DNA from: Fibrobacter sp.
Lineage (GTDB): Bacteria; Fibrobacterota; Fibrobacteria; Fibrobacterales; Fibrobacteraceae
DNA length: 64,000 nt
Direction of reading: 5' to 3'
Assembly (NCBI RefSeq): GCF_017545445.1
Contig: NZ_JAFWOM010000059.1
Span: 1-64,000 of the forward strand
Under the pieces are notes generated by a model. That model was given only the letters and a program-made list of their open reading frames with translations. It ran no database searches and was not told the origin of the DNA. The translations under genes were made by a program, and so were the position numbers. Below, piece by piece: positions 45,312-54,388 of the stretch. Every line of letters starts with the position of its first letter. Within the stretch, counting starts at the first letter, position 1.

Positions 45312-47108
45312 ATGAAGATGTCTAGCTCAAATAAAAATGCGATTTTGTGGTATGCAGCTTTGTTTGTTGCTACGCTGCTTGCTTTGATGTTTACGGCTTG
45401 TTCTGAAAATCTTGATGATTCTCCGGTTGTCGGGACCCTTGTGGAACAACCTCTGGCTACGCAAACTCAGGATTCGTTATCTGATGCTCGGAATCCTGTT
45501 GCGGGGGATAGTGTAATTACGGAAGATTCTAGTACCCGAAATTCTGGCGTTCACGCTTTGTTCGAGAATATCTCGATATCGGGGAATGCTACTGGTTTAA
45601 AACGAATTTTATCGTCTTTGGGTTGGAATAACATAAATTCTTTTACGAAATTATATGAATTGGATTCCATTACTTTGGATACGACCGATAGAATCTTTAA
45701 TGGTTCTTTTGATAAATCGACAGGAATGATCCGTTTCGACAGTGTTTCTTTCAATAGCCCGTATGTGATGGTGGAAATTTGTTTGAGTAATGATAGCGAA
45801 TGCTGGCCAACGAATGGCTGGGAATATTCTTATAGAAAGAATTTGTCACTTCGTAAGATTGTGGATTTACGAAAAACACAGAACGTCGTTGTCGATGATA
45901 TAGGACACCTGAAAAGCTACCGTATAGTACGTTTGGTCCAGTCGGGAATGTTGTATGAAGTTGCGGAGCGACAAGCAAATCGCAATATCCTTGATGCATT
46001 TGGCTTTTTCAAAAATTCGTTTGATTTGGATCAGAATGAAAACTTAAACCCTGACGATTCTGTTGCTTTATCTTTTTTAAATATGTACATCTCAGGCAAA
46101 CTCAGATTAATGATGCCTTCGATTGGCATGTATGGCTCGCTTGATAGTTTGTCTGATTCTGTTCGACAAGCGTGGCTTTGGTCGGAATTGCGGTCTCTGG
46201 AATATGACTTGCTGAATTCGTCTGAAAATTCTTTGATGATGACTGTCAGTAGTAACTTTGTTGCGGTGCTTCAAGGCTTGGGTGAATGTACTCCGGCGAA
46301 AGAAGGAACAGTGGTTGAAACAACGCATAAATGGTTCGATTTAGTCTGTAAATCTGGTGATTGGGGCGTAGAAAACAATGTGGGTTCTATTGATTCTGCG
46401 GGAATGATGACGGACTTGCGCGACGGGAAAAAATATAAAACGGTTTCTTATGATATAATGGGAATTACGGAAACGTGGTTGGCGGAAGATTTGATGTTCG
46501 ACTCTTCGGACGGAAATTACATGTTCATCGATGCGATTGCTTTAGATACTTCCATTGCGTTACAGTCTCTTGAAGAATGCTTTGAATACGAGCTTGCCTA
46601 TGTTGCTATGGGGGCTGATGGTCCGAAAGAACTGACCGCAAGAGATTCTTCGCTTGTGCAATCAATCTGCGAAGAGTATAAAAATAATAAGGGCAGCATA
46701 GACTATGAGCGTTTTTGGCCAGCTATTGATTCTGTCATTGCAGAAAAAGGGTATTTTCAAGGGGTGTGTCCTGATGGCTGGCATCTTCCTTCGGGTTATG
46801 AGTGGGAGAGGCTGATGCGCTATATTACCGATACTTATGATAACTCTGGAAGTTTTTATTCTGCACCGATGTATTTGGAAACGGCAGGATTTGGTACGTT
46901 TCTTCTTCCTGATGATGTTTACCCTGGACAAACAAAAGAGACTTATTATGCGATGAAACCTGATTCATCGTATAAAGCGACGGGTTTTGAAGAATTTTAC
47001 CCTATGATGACCTTTGTGAGATTTGTTTATGATTACTGGGATGTTTTGCCCCGTACAGCGACTTGTGATCTTGGAAGTGTCGTTCGTGTCCGTTGCGTCA
47101 AAAATTAA
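45312..47108 (+). CDS. FISUMP-domain lipoprotein, module 1 first
   Basis: 598 residues. A signal peptide with lipobox FTAC gives lipid-bearing Cys30. The N-terminal part has an ELDSITL segment like the ELD block of the other module lipoproteins, and a helical SGMLYEVAERQANRNILDAFG block shared by them. The C-terminal FISUMP domain begins at DLRDGKKYKTVSYD (about 372). It contains TWLAEDL, GVCPDGWHLPSGYEW and ends VRVRCVKN. FISUMP domains resemble fimbrial/C-type-lectin-like surface modules but have no proven role. It lies 6 nt after the regulator gene, with AGGAGGA before the ATG. Surface-exposed ligand binding is inference. Confidence 0.8.
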   Translation: MKMSSSNKNAILWYAALFVATLLALMFTACSENLDDSPVVGTLVEQPLATQTQDSLSDARNPVAGDSVITEDSSTRNSGVHALFENISISGNATGLKRILSSLGWNNINSFTKLYELDSITLDTTDRIFNGSFDKSTGMIRFDSVSFNSPYVMVEICLSNDSECWPTNGWEYSYRKNLSLRKIVDLRKTQNVVVDDIGHLKSYRIVRLVQSGMLYEVAERQANRNILDAFGFFKNSFDLDQNENLNPDDSVALSFLNMYISGKLRLMMPSIGMYGSLDSLSDSVRQAWLWSELRSLEYDLLNSSENSLMMTVSSNFVAVLQGLGECTPAKEGTVVETTHKWFDLVCKSGDWGVENNVGSIDSAGMMTDLRDGKKYKTVSYDIMGITETWLAEDLMFDSSDGNYMFIDAIALDTSIALQSLEECFEYELAYVAMGADGPKELTARDSSLVQSICEEYKNNKGSIDYERFWPAIDSVIAEKGYFQGVCPDGWHLPSGYEWERLMRYITDTYDNSGSFYSAPMYLETAGFGTFLLPDDVYPGQTKETYYAMKPDSSYKATGFEEFYPMMTFVRFVYDYWDVLPRTATCDLGSVVRVRCVKN

Positions 47109-47126
47109 AATGTTTGGGGGAAAACC

Positions 47127-49136
47127 ATGTTTAATTTAAAGCATAGCGGACAACTTGTCTGTAAATTGGCTTCATTACGGTTGCTTGTAACGGCGTGCTT
47201 GGCGATAGTCTTGAATTTTGCTATTGCGACACTTTTTGCTGTGTTGTTTGTAGCGTGCTCGTTGGGTGGTTCCACTGAAGAAACTAGCATGGGAGGCTCT
47301 TCTGAAGAACCGAGTATCGCCTCGCTTGAGAATGTCTCCGTAAAAGGACTCGCCATGGTGAGTGCGCGGCTTGAGCCTTTGGATACTTCGAAACCTGAAA
47401 TCGATTTGTCTTTGAATGGAATGCAGAAAGGTTCCATAGTGATTCTTTATGAATTGGATTCGGTTTCGCTCGAAAGAACGGGAGTGTCCTATACCGATAC
47501 GATTGATAATGACGATGGGTTGTTCAATATTCAGCATATGAATCTAAAGTCTCCGTATGTGTGGATTACTGCTATTGAAAAAAAAGGCTTGTCCATGAAA
47601 GTGGAGTATATGGACGATTCTTTTGATGGCTTGTTCCGTGTCAATGCTTTTGTGAATGTCCGGGATACGACTCCTGTTACTGTTGATGTGTTCTCTAGTT
47701 TAATAGCGTCCCGTGCAAGGGTGCTAATGTTGGCTGGGAATGACTATGATGCTGCTAGGGCTCAGGCTAAACGGGAAATTCTTGAAGCTTTTGGCATCTA
47801 TGACTCCGCTGAAAATTTGGACGAGAGCGGTGTCGAATATTATGCAATCCAATCGGTTCTTGTGGCTGTTTTAGGTTCAGAAAACAGTGTTGACGATGTT
47901 GTGATAAGTGATAGCCTTGTAAAATCCTTTGGGCGGACAGGTTCGTTTTCAAGTGATTCAGAAGTAATCCTCTATGGAGTGGATAGATTGATTGATAATT
48001 TGATTTTTAGACTAGCTATCCCGCAGAAAGTTTACGACCGAATGGGTGCCGGTGTTGCAAGAGAGTATCAGGCAATGCTACTTTATGAAAAATATCTTGC
48101 GGGAATGTTGTCTGTAGTTCATGATGCTGGACGGTGTACTCCCGAATTGGAGGGCACGACCGTGATTGTTTCTGATGGATATGGCCGAATTTTAGACGTG
48201 AAGTTCAATATTGTCTGTCGTTCAGAACGTTGGCATTTGGCCTATGACCAGATTCCCCATACATTTGATACGTTGATTGATGCTCGTGATGGAAAAGTTT
48301 ACAAGACGGTGACTTTTGATTTAGGCGGCCAGACGCAGACATGGATGGCGGAAAATTTAAAATACAATGGCGTAAGAACAAGTTGTTACAACGATGACGA
48401 ACAAAATTGCGATATTTACGGACGCCAATATGACTGGCAGATTGCGATGGGATTGGGTGATTCCATTCTGAGTTGTGAATTCGAGTCCATGCAAGAATGT
48501 GTTGATTCCTTGTCGCATCAATATTTTACGGCTCCAAGATCGTATGATTCTGTGTTTGTCGCAAAGTGCATTGCAAAACTTGAAAATCCGAATCCAAAGG
48601 ATATTGAAAAGTGTAAGTATTATGGTGGTGCCACTCCTTCTATCGATTATGATTCTTTGCAAATTGCGTATAATCTAGAAATTCAAGAACGTTGTGAAAA
48701 AGCTTTGAACGGTCGGGCGATGTATGTTGATTTAAACAAGGTAAATTTGGATAGCCTTGCGATAACTCAGGGTGTATGCCCGGAGGGTTGGAGGATTCCT
48801 AATTTTGACGATTGGAAATTGCTCTTCGATTTTATTCAACGTGAACTACACTCATGCAAAGCTTCATCCCTGCTTGCGGCCCCTTCGATAGGAGACCCGT
48901 TTGGATTTAACTTGTACAATATGGTTGACATGGAATGGGATGGAAATCGGTCGCTAAAAGTTGAAAAAGTTTGGAGCGATTATATCATGATTTCTAAAAG
49001 TGACGATCGGGATAGAGCTCGTACGGGTTTTTTCAAATTGAACGAAGCGATGAATGCATCTTATTCATTTAACAATGAAGATGTTATGCCTGAGCCTGAT
49101 TTTAGGAATCTATTTGTCCGCTGCATCAAGAATTAA
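47127..49136 (+). CDS. FISUMP-domain lipoprotein, module 1 second
   Basis: 669 residues. A long signal region ends in the lipobox FVAC (Cys44). A beta-rich domain with VILYELDSVSLERTG and LKSPYVWI (about 105-150) corresponds to the 'QKGP ... ELD ... TGKSF' domain of modules 2 and 3. The helical AARAQAKREILEAFG block follows. The FISUMP domain runs from DARDGKVYKTVTFD (about 388) through TWMAENLKY, GVCPEGWRIPNFDDW to LFVRCIKN. An extra Cys-rich insert (SCYNDDEQNCDIYGRQYDW and several more Cys) is typical of longer FISUMP members. It is 18 nt after its sister gene and followed by a terminator, closing a three-gene operon. Confidence 0.8.
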   Translation: MFNLKHSGQLVCKLASLRLLVTACLAIVLNFAIATLFAVLFVACSLGGSTEETSMGGSSEEPSIASLENVSVKGLAMVSARLEPLDTSKPEIDLSLNGMQKGSIVILYELDSVSLERTGVSYTDTIDNDDGLFNIQHMNLKSPYVWITAIEKKGLSMKVEYMDDSFDGLFRVNAFVNVRDTTPVTVDVFSSLIASRARVLMLAGNDYDAARAQAKREILEAFGIYDSAENLDESGVEYYAIQSVLVAVLGSENSVDDVVISDSLVKSFGRTGSFSSDSEVILYGVDRLIDNLIFRLAIPQKVYDRMGAGVAREYQAMLLYEKYLAGMLSVVHDAGRCTPELEGTTVIVSDGYGRILDVKFNIVCRSERWHLAYDQIPHTFDTLIDARDGKVYKTVTFDLGGQTQTWMAENLKYNGVRTSCYNDDEQNCDIYGRQYDWQIAMGLGDSILSCEFESMQECVDSLSHQYFTAPRSYDSVFVAKCIAKLENPNPKDIEKCKYYGGATPSIDYDSLQIAYNLEIQERCEKALNGRAMYVDLNKVNLDSLAITQGVCPEGWRIPNFDDWKLLFDFIQRELHSCKASSLLAAPSIGDPFGFNLYNMVDMEWDGNRSLKVEKVWSDYIMISKSDDRDRARTGFFKLNEAMNASYSFNNEDVMPEPDFRNLFVRCIKN

Positions 49137-49180
49137 TCCCTCTTATAGCGCTTGGAGTAGTGTAAGGAGGAAAGAGGGAT

Positions 49181-49214
49181 AGGAGACGGGCTGCGGCCCG
49201 CCTTCTCTTTTTTT
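49181..49214 (+). terminator. Intrinsic terminator of module 1
   Basis: GAGACGGGC pairs with GCCCGCCTTCTC (one small bulge) and is followed by seven T. Confidence 0.8.
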
Positions 49215-49229
49215 GCATATCCGAGGCTT

Positions 49230-49315
49230 TAGCGTTGTTCCCGCTTGTATGCATGTCAATCCCGCTTTTACGTTGTCATCCCGCCGTTTGCATTGTCATT
49301 CGCGGCTTGGTCGGG
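49230..49315. repeat. Near-tandem GTCATCCCGC units
   Basis: Four degenerate units of about 19-20 bp: GCGTTGTTCCCGCTTGTAT, GCATGTCAATCCCGCTTTTA, CGTTGTCATCCCGCCGTTTG and CATTGTCATTCGCGGCTTGG. They are part of the GTCAT-type dispersed repeat family. No gene is present in 49215-49383. Confidence 0.6.
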
Positions 49316-49383
49316 AATCTCTTTGCAGAAATATTGTATCTTTACACTATGTTGCACTTTACGTGCGTAATGAAGGATTTGTT

Positions 49384-50139
49384 ATGAAACCTGGTAAGAC
49401 CGAACTCCGTTTGAATGCTGAAATCGAGAAGCGTGGGGCTTTGTTTGCAGTGCTGTTGGATCCGGATACATCGGACGAAGCGGCGTTTGTGAAGGCTGGT
49501 TCTTTGGCTGCGGAAAACGGTGCGGATCTGCTCTTGGTGGGCGGCTCTTATCTTGGAAATTTCACACTGCCTAAGCAGGTGGCGGCACTCAAAGCTGCTG
49601 TGGATTTGCCGGTGGTGCTTTTCCCAGGCGGCGCATCGCAAGTTGTTCCCGGTTTTGACGCCATGCTTTTCATGACGCTTGTGAGCGGTCGCAACCCGAA
49701 CTACCTCATCGACGAGCAGGTTCGCGGCGGAGCCTTGGTGCGCGCCCTCAACATGGAAGCGATTCCGACGGCATACCAGCTCATCAACAGCGGCAAGCGT
49801 ACAACAGTCGAATACATCAGCGGTACGATGCCTGTGCCTGCCAACAAGCCCAAACTCAGCATGGTGAACTCCATTGCGGCTGAACTCATGGGCATGCGCT
49901 ATGTTTATCTCGAAGCGGGCAGCGGTGCTGAAGAACCTGTGCCGGTAGAGCATGTCGCTTACACCCGCAAGGCGACTGAAATGACCATCATCACTGGTGG
50001 GGGCATCAAGGATCCGCAGACTGCAGCGGTTCGCGTGGCTGCCGGTGCGCAAATTATCGTGACCGGGACGCTTTGGGAAAAGGTTAACGACCCCGCTTTG
50101 CTTAAGGAATTCGCTGCTGCAATTCACGTGAAAGGGTAA
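49384..50139 (+). CDS. Geranylgeranylglyceryl phosphate synthase (GGGPS/PcrB family)
   Basis: 251 residues from the ATG at 49384 (GAAGGA 9 nt upstream); the frame is open further upstream through repeat DNA, which is not coding. The TIM-barrel family motifs are clear: VLLDPDTSDE, LLLVGGSYLG, VVLFPGGASQV, SGRNPNYLIDEQ, PTAYQLINSGKRT, YVYLEAGSGAEEPV and TGGGIKDP. The enzyme couples a polyprenyl diphosphate to sn-glycerol-1-phosphate, the first ether-bond step of archaeal-type lipids. Homologues are known from the Fibrobacteres-Chlorobi-Bacteroidetes group. Chain length cannot be read by eye. It stands alone between repeat-rich gaps. Confidence 0.85.
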   Translation: MKPGKTELRLNAEIEKRGALFAVLLDPDTSDEAAFVKAGSLAAENGADLLLVGGSYLGNFTLPKQVAALKAAVDLPVVLFPGGASQVVPGFDAMLFMTLVSGRNPNYLIDEQVRGGALVRALNMEAIPTAYQLINSGKRTTVEYISGTMPVPANKPKLSMVNSIAAELMGMRYVYLEAGSGAEEPVPVEHVAYTRKATEMTIITGGGIKDPQTAAVRVAAGAQIIVTGTLWEKVNDPALLKEFAAAIHVKG

Positions 50140-50216
50140 AAATCTGTGAACTGTAAGCGGTGACGCGTGCATTGCGCCTTGAAACTATTTCTTTATATCC
50201 GCAAAAAATTGAATTT

Positions 50217-51317
50217 TTACTTCCCGATTATCCCGCTGGCGACGACGCCCTTGTCCGCGTAGAGCACGAGCACTTGACCTGGTGCCGATGCAAATTGTGG
50301 TTCGTCAAATTGCACGCTGATTGTACCGGCGGAGGCATCGAGTTCCGTAATTTTTGCTGTTGCGCCTTTGTGCCCGAGGCGAATGTGAGCCGTGAGCGGT
50401 TCTTTTAGTAACGGCGATGTTTCCGAAACCATCAAGTTTAAGTCAACGGCAGAAACTTCGGTACAGCTCAGTGCACTTCGCGGTCCGAGAATGACTTGGT
50501 TATGATGAGCGTCAATGGCGACAACGTAAAGCGGTTCCGCTTGCCCGCCGATGTTGAGCCCCTTGCGCTGCCCAATGGTGTAATGCACAATTCCCTTGTG
50601 CTTCCCGAGAACTTTGCCGTTCACATCGATAAAATCTCCGGGAACGTTATCGCTCTCGTCAAACAGCACCGAGTAATCGCCGCACTCGATAAAATCCTGA
50701 CTTTCGCGCTTTGTTGCAAAATCATCCCAGCCGATTTCCTTGGCGAGCGCTTTCACATCAGCTTTCTGCATTCCGCCAAGCGGGAAAATCACCGTGGAAA
50801 GTTGCTCTGCCGAGAGTCTTGACAAAAAGTACGTTTGGTCTTTATGCTCGTCCAGCGCTTCGTACAAGAACGGAACATCGGGATTCTTGAAATCGAGCCG
50901 TGCATAATGCCCCGTCGCAAAGTAATCGAAGTCAATTCCAAGTTTGCGTGCAGCATGCTGTAGCGCTCCGAACTTGATGCTCTGATTGCAACGGACACAC
51001 GGGTTCGGCGTTCGCCCCGCGCGATATTCTGCACGGAAATAATCGAGAACTTCTCGCTTGTAATCGTCTGCGACCGGAACAACATAATGCGGAATCCCGA
51101 GACGCTCGGCAACGAGTTTCGCTTCTTCGATATTCTTGTCTTCGCTTGGGCCATAGCAGCCTTCACGGCCTTCGACCGCAGGCATTTTCACGGAGCCGTC
51201 CCACGTCGCCATCGTCATGCCAACAACTTCGTAACCTTGCTTCTTCAGTAAATACGCCGAAAGGGCGGAATCCACACCGCCCGACAATCCAACAGCGACA
51301 CGCTTCTTTTTACACAT
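50217..51317 (-). CDS. MnmA-family tRNA 2-thiouridylase (second copy)
   Basis: 366 residues with the PP-loop SGGVDSA (12-18), TPNPCVRCN (C107 and C110), FATGHYARL and HKDQTYFLSRL. Compared with the copy at 9627 the second catalytic cysteine region reads ESQDFIECG. The Cys (212) is therefore shifted two positions from the canonical SQDIC, and an insertion (GSVKMPAVEGREGCYGPSED) sits after the PP-loop. It lies downstream of metY and cysK on the same strand, linking sulfur assimilation to sulfur use. It may be the second of two functional MnmA enzymes or one with another tRNA or substrate. The family call is secure. Confidence 0.85.
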   Translation of the reverse strand: MCKKKRVAVGLSGGVDSALSAYLLKKQGYEVVGMTMATWDGSVKMPAVEGREGCYGPSEDKNIEEAKLVAERLGIPHYVVPVADDYKREVLDYFRAEYRAGRTPNPCVRCNQSIKFGALQHAARKLGIDFDYFATGHYARLDFKNPDVPFLYEALDEHKDQTYFLSRLSAEQLSTVIFPLGGMQKADVKALAKEIGWDDFATKRESQDFIECGDYSVLFDESDNVPGDFIDVNGKVLGKHKGIVHYTIGQRKGLNIGGQAEPLYVVAIDAHHNQVILGPRSALSCTEVSAVDLNLMVSETSPLLKEPLTAHIRLGHKGATAKITELDASAGTISVQFDEPQFASAPGQVLVLYADKGVVASGIIGK

Positions 51318-51345
51318 TTTTTAACCGTTCTTTTGATAATTGGCG

Positions 51346-51366
51346 ATCCCGGCACAGGGCCGGGAT
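51346..51366. repeat. ATCCCGGC / GCCGGGAT hairpin repeat
   Basis: A perfect 8-bp inverted repeat with loop ACAGG, followed by GAC. It matches the hairpin at 40887-40908. Confidence 0.55.
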
Positions 51367-51419
51367 GACATGCCGAAATGATGGCTCCAGATGACAATGC
51401 GTCGTATAAAACACAAGCA

Positions 51420-51456
51420 AACGCTAGAGAGGCGAATGGAACCTTCTAGCGTTTTT
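51420..51456. terminator. Hairpin AACGCTAGA / TCTAGCGTT with T-tail
   Basis: Perfect 9-bp arms enclose GAGGCGAATGGAACC and are followed by TTTTT on the plus strand. No plus-strand gene ends here. GAGGCGAATGGAACC occurs again at 51501, so this may be a repeat-derived hairpin. The gap 51318-51654 contains no convincing gene. Confidence 0.45.
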
Positions 51457-51610
51457 CACTCAATGATATGTCATCTCAATGTTTTTCGGTTTCTACTGCG
51501 AGGCGAATGGAACCGCGAAGCACTTACCGATTTTTTAGACGAGAGACGAAAGACTAGAGACGAGAGATTCTTGACCGCAAGAGATGGCGTTGTCCTATAA
51601 TTTATCCAAT

Positions 51611-51650
51611 CTCTAATCACTTCCTACCGTCTACTTCCTACTGCCTACTT
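51611..51650. repeat. CTTCCTACCGTCTACTTCC repeat
   Basis: CTCTAATCACTTCCTACC and GTCTACTTCCTACTGCCTAC units, the same family as at 14701, 23361 and 52670. Confidence 0.6.
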
Positions 51651-51654
51651 ATTA

Positions 51655-52587
51655 TTAATCAGCGAAAAGCGGAGTGGAGAGGTAGCGGTCGCCGCTATCC
51701 GGGAGGAGTGCGACAATCGTCTTGCCCTTGTTTTCCGGACGCTTTGCAAGTTCGACTGCGGCGTGGAGGGCTGCACCAGAAGAGATACCCACGAGCACGC
51801 CTTCAGCCTTGGCGATTGCCTTCCCTGCGGCAAACGCGTCTTCGTTCTTGACCGGGAGCACTTCGTCATAGACGGAAGTGTTCAAAGTATCCGGAACAAA
51901 GCCTGCTCCAATGCCCTGGATCTTGTGCGGACCAGCCGTGCCCTTGGAGAGCACCGGAGAAGATTCCGGTTCGACTGCGACAACTTTCACGTTAGGATTC
52001 TTAGACTTGAGGTATTCACCAACACCCGTGACCGTTCCACCAGTGCCAACACCTGCGACGAAAATATCAACCTTACCGTCCGTATCTTCCCAGATTTCCG
52101 GACCCGTCGTAGCCTTGTGAGCAGCCGGGTTTGCCGGGTTCACGAACTGTCCCGGAATAAAGCTGTCCTTGATTTCAGCAGCGAGTTCGTTAGCGCGGGC
52201 GATAGCGCCCTTCATGCCCTTGGCGCCTTCGGTGAGAACGATTTCTGCACCGTAGGCCTTGATGAGCTGGCGACGTTCGACACTCATGGTTTCCGGCATC
52301 ACGATGATGATGCGGTAGCCGCGAGCGGCAGCGACAGAAGCAAGACCGATACCCGTGTTACCAGAAGTCGGTTCGATAATCACGGAACCCGGTTTGAGTT
52401 TGCCAGCAGCTTCGGCTTCGTCAATCATAGCCTTGGCGATACGATCCTTCACAGAACCGGCAGGGTTGAAGTATTCGAGCTTTGCCACAATCTTAGCCTG
52501 GAGATTGTTTTCCTTTTCGATGTGGGAAAGTTCGAGGAGCGGGGTATGACCGATAAGCTGGTCAGCAGATGCATAAATTTTTGACAT
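51655..52587 (-). CDS. cysK: Cysteine synthase A (O-acetylserine sulfhydrylase)
   Basis: 310 residues, the usual length. It has NPAGSVKDR with the PLP-binding Lys47, [25 protein letters not shown] for the PLP phosphate loop, and [12 protein letters not shown]. It makes cysteine from O-acetylserine and sulfide in the cytoplasm. It follows metY on the minus strand at a distance of 119 nt and precedes the second mnmA, forming a sulfur-metabolism group. The gap to metY carries an inverted repeat. An AAAGGATT site lies before the ATG. Confidence 0.95.
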   Translation of the reverse strand: MSKIYASADQLIGHTPLLELSHIEKENNLQAKIVAKLEYFNPAGSVKDRIAKAMIDEAEAAGKLKPGSVIIEPTSGNTGIGLASVAAARGYRIIIVMPETMSVERRQLIKAYGAEIVLTEGAKGMKGAIARANELAAEIKDSFIPGQFVNPANPAAHKATTGPEIWEDTDGKVDIFVAGVGTGGTVTGVGEYLKSKNPNVKVVAVEPESSPVLSKGTAGPHKIQGIGAGFVPDTLNTSVYDEVLPVKNEDAFAAGKAIAKAEGVLVGISSGAALHAAVELAKRPENKGKTIVALLPDSGDRYLSTPLFAD

Positions 52588-52613
52588 GGTAGAATCCTTT
52601 TATTTAGTTAAAA

Positions 52614-52701
52614 GTTAGAAGTAGGAAGTAGGAAGATTTTTGCTTGCGGTGAAGTTTATCTTGCTATAACTTCCTACCGTCTACTTCCTACTGTCTACTG
52701 T
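52614..52701. repeat. Inverted pair of GTAGGAAGTAGGAAG / CTTCCTACCGTCTACTTCC repeats
   Basis: AGAAGTAGGAAGTAGGAAG (52617-52635) faces CTTCCTACCGTCTACTTCC (52671-52689), so the metY-cysK intergenic RNA can fold into a long hairpin. It may tune cysK relative to metY. Confidence 0.6.
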
Positions 52702-52706
52702 TATTG

Positions 52707-53993
52707 TTAAATCTGATCCAGTGCCTGTGCGAGGTCGTTGATGATATCTTCGTAATGTTCCGTACCGATAGAGAGACGGATTGTTGCCGGAGAGATGCCG
52801 GCTGCGGCGAGTTCTTCCGGAGTGAGTTCCGAGTGAGTCGTCGTATAAGGATGAACAACGAGGCTCTTCACGTCGGCGACGTTTGCGAGCAGGCTGAAAA
52901 TCTTGAGGCTGTCGATGAACTTGAAGGCTTCTGCCTGGCCACCCTTCACATCGAACGTGAAGATGGAACCGCCACCGTTCGGGAAGTACTTGGTGTAAAG
53001 TTCATGCTGCGGATGATCCTTGAAGCTCGGGTGATTGACCTTTGCAACCTTCGGGTGCTTCGAGAGGAATTCGAGAACCTTCTTGGTGTTTTCCACGTGA
53101 CGATCAAGGCGGAGCGAAAGCGTTTCAGTGCCCTGCAAGAGGAGGAATGCATTGAACGGAGAAATTGCTGCACCTTCGTCGCGAAGAAGAATAGCGCGGA
53201 TATAGACAATGTAAGCCGCTGCGCCAGCTGCTGCCGTGAAAGGCACGCCGTAGCTCGGGTTCACTTCGGTGAACTGCGGGAACTTGCCAGATGCAGCCCA
53301 GTCGAACTTGCCGCCGTCAACAATCACGCCACCGAGAGTCGTACCATGACCACCGATGAACTTCGTTGCGGAGTGAACGACGATGTCAGCACCGTGTTCA
53401 ATCGGGCGAATCAGATACGGCGTACCGAAAGTATTGTCGATTACGACCGGAATCTTGTTCTTGTGAGCGAGTTCAGAGATGGCTTCGATATCCGGGATGT
53501 CGGAATTCGGGTTGCCGAGCGTTTCAATGAAAACGAGCTTGGTGTTAGACTTGATAGAGCTTTCGACTTCCTTGAGGTTGTGGATGTCGACGAAAGTCGT
53601 TTCAATGCCGAACTTGCTGAGCGTATGTTCCAGAAGGTTGTAAGTGCCGCCGTAGATGGAGCGCTGAGCAACCACGTGGTCACCTTTGCGGGCGAGAGCC
53701 GTGATGGCATAAGTAAGAGCTGCTGCACCAGAAGCGACTGCGAGACCTGCGATACCGCCTTCGAGAGCAGCGATGCGCTTTTCGAAAACATCCTGCGTGG
53801 TGTTGGTGAGGCGGCCGTAAATGTTGCCCGCATCCTTCAAGTGGAAACGGTCAGAAGCATGCTGAGCGTTGTGGAACACATAAGAAGTGGTCTGGTATAT
53901 AGGAACTGCGCGAGAATCGGTTGCCGGGTCTGCCTGTTCCTGACCAACGTGGAGCTGAAGAGTTTCGAAATGGAGTTTGTTCTGTGTTGTCAT
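52707..53993 (-). CDS. metY: O-acetylhomoserine sulfhydrylase (Cys/Met metabolism PLP enzyme)
   Basis: 428 residues from the ATG at 53993 with AAAAGGA upstream; an upstream in-frame ATG eight codons earlier lacks a site. The motifs are HVGQEQADPATDSRAVPIYQTTSY at the start (given here by its ends HVGQ and QTTSY), YGRLTNTT, ASGAAAL, FIETLGNP, DNTFGTP and SATKFIGGHG with the PLP Lys. The long form with the substrate loop typical of MetY (about 425-435 residues) favours O-acetylhomoserine sulfhydrylase over cystathionine synthase. It makes homocysteine from O-acetylhomoserine and sulfide. The upstream region carries a large stem-loop and a palindrome, suggesting regulation. Confidence 0.88.
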   Translation of the reverse strand: MTTQNKLHFETLQLHVGQEQADPATDSRAVPIYQTTSYVFHNAQHASDRFHLKDAGNIYGRLTNTTQDVFEKRIAALEGGIAGLAVASGAAALTYAITALARKGDHVVAQRSIYGGTYNLLEHTLSKFGIETTFVDIHNLKEVESSIKSNTKLVFIETLGNPNSDIPDIEAISELAHKNKIPVVIDNTFGTPYLIRPIEHGADIVVHSATKFIGGHGTTLGGVIVDGGKFDWAASGKFPQFTEVNPSYGVPFTAAAGAAAYIVYIRAILLRDEGAAISPFNAFLLLQGTETLSLRLDRHVENTKKVLEFLSKHPKVAKVNHPSFKDHPQHELYTKYFPNGGGSIFTFDVKGGQAEAFKFIDSLKIFSLLANVADVKSLVVHPYTTTHSELTPEELAAAGISPATIRLSIGTEHYEDIINDLAQALDQI

Positions 53994-54029
53994 ATTATTT
54001 AAATCCTTTTTTTGCACTTGGCAAGAAAT

Positions 54030-54078
54030 ATCGCAGTCGCCCGATCGTTTTGTTACTGTTGGCGTCGGGCGACGCGAT
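54030..54078 (-). promoter_or_regulatory. Large stem-loop in the metY leader
   Basis: ATCGC-GTCGCCCGA pairs with TCGGGCGAC-A-GCGAT (14 bp with one bulged base) about 37 nt before metY. Further hairpins (GGCGG/CCGCC near 54120-54140 and ATTTCG/CGAAT near 54150-54175) lie upstream. The roughly 200-nt leader has no gene. It does not match the SAM-I or SAM-II consensus as I know them. Confidence 0.5.
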
Positions 54079-54238
54079 TGTTAATAGGTTTGCTCAATTC
54101 TGAGCGTTAAATTTTGGCGGTATTAGGCCCGCCCACCTTTGCTTTGGTTACACATTCGACATCGCATAGCGAAATCCTCCAGGCTTTCCTTTTTTCGAGG
54201 TGCCTCGTTCGTTTGACGGGTATAATTTAAAAACTAAA

Positions 54239-54257
54239 TCCTACTAGTCCAATAGGA
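54239..54257. promoter_or_regulatory. 19-bp palindrome TCCTACTAGTCCAATAGGA
   Basis: Outer arms TCCTA/TAGGA match perfectly. Every inner mismatch is a transition (pattern TCCTAYTRGWCYARTAGGA), as expected for a dimeric repressor site. It lies about 245 nt upstream of metY and 260 nt upstream of module 2, in the divergent gap. Confidence 0.45.
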
Positions 54258-54388
54258 AAGTAGGGTGAATTATAAAAATTTTTTAGAAAATTGCAGTTCT
54301 TATAGTTTTTGGTTATAATAAGACGATGATTTTAGTAATAACGGAGATTGTTGAAAAAAATTGAATATCTTCTTTCCCTATATATTCA

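Noticed and set aside
49213..49383. N-terminal extension of the GGGPS frame
   Set aside because: It translates GTCAT-type repeat DNA. The family's natural N-terminus and a ribosome-binding site fit the ATG at 49384.
51391..51600. 69-codon plus-strand frame near 51.4 kb
   Set aside because: It spans the AACGCTAGA hairpin and repeated GAGGCGAATGGAACC units. No start signal; basic, repeat-derived composition.
54018..54200. SAM-I, SAM-II or T-box riboswitch in the metY leader
   Set aside because: The conserved cores of these classes as I know them are not found. Only a generic structured leader is claimed.
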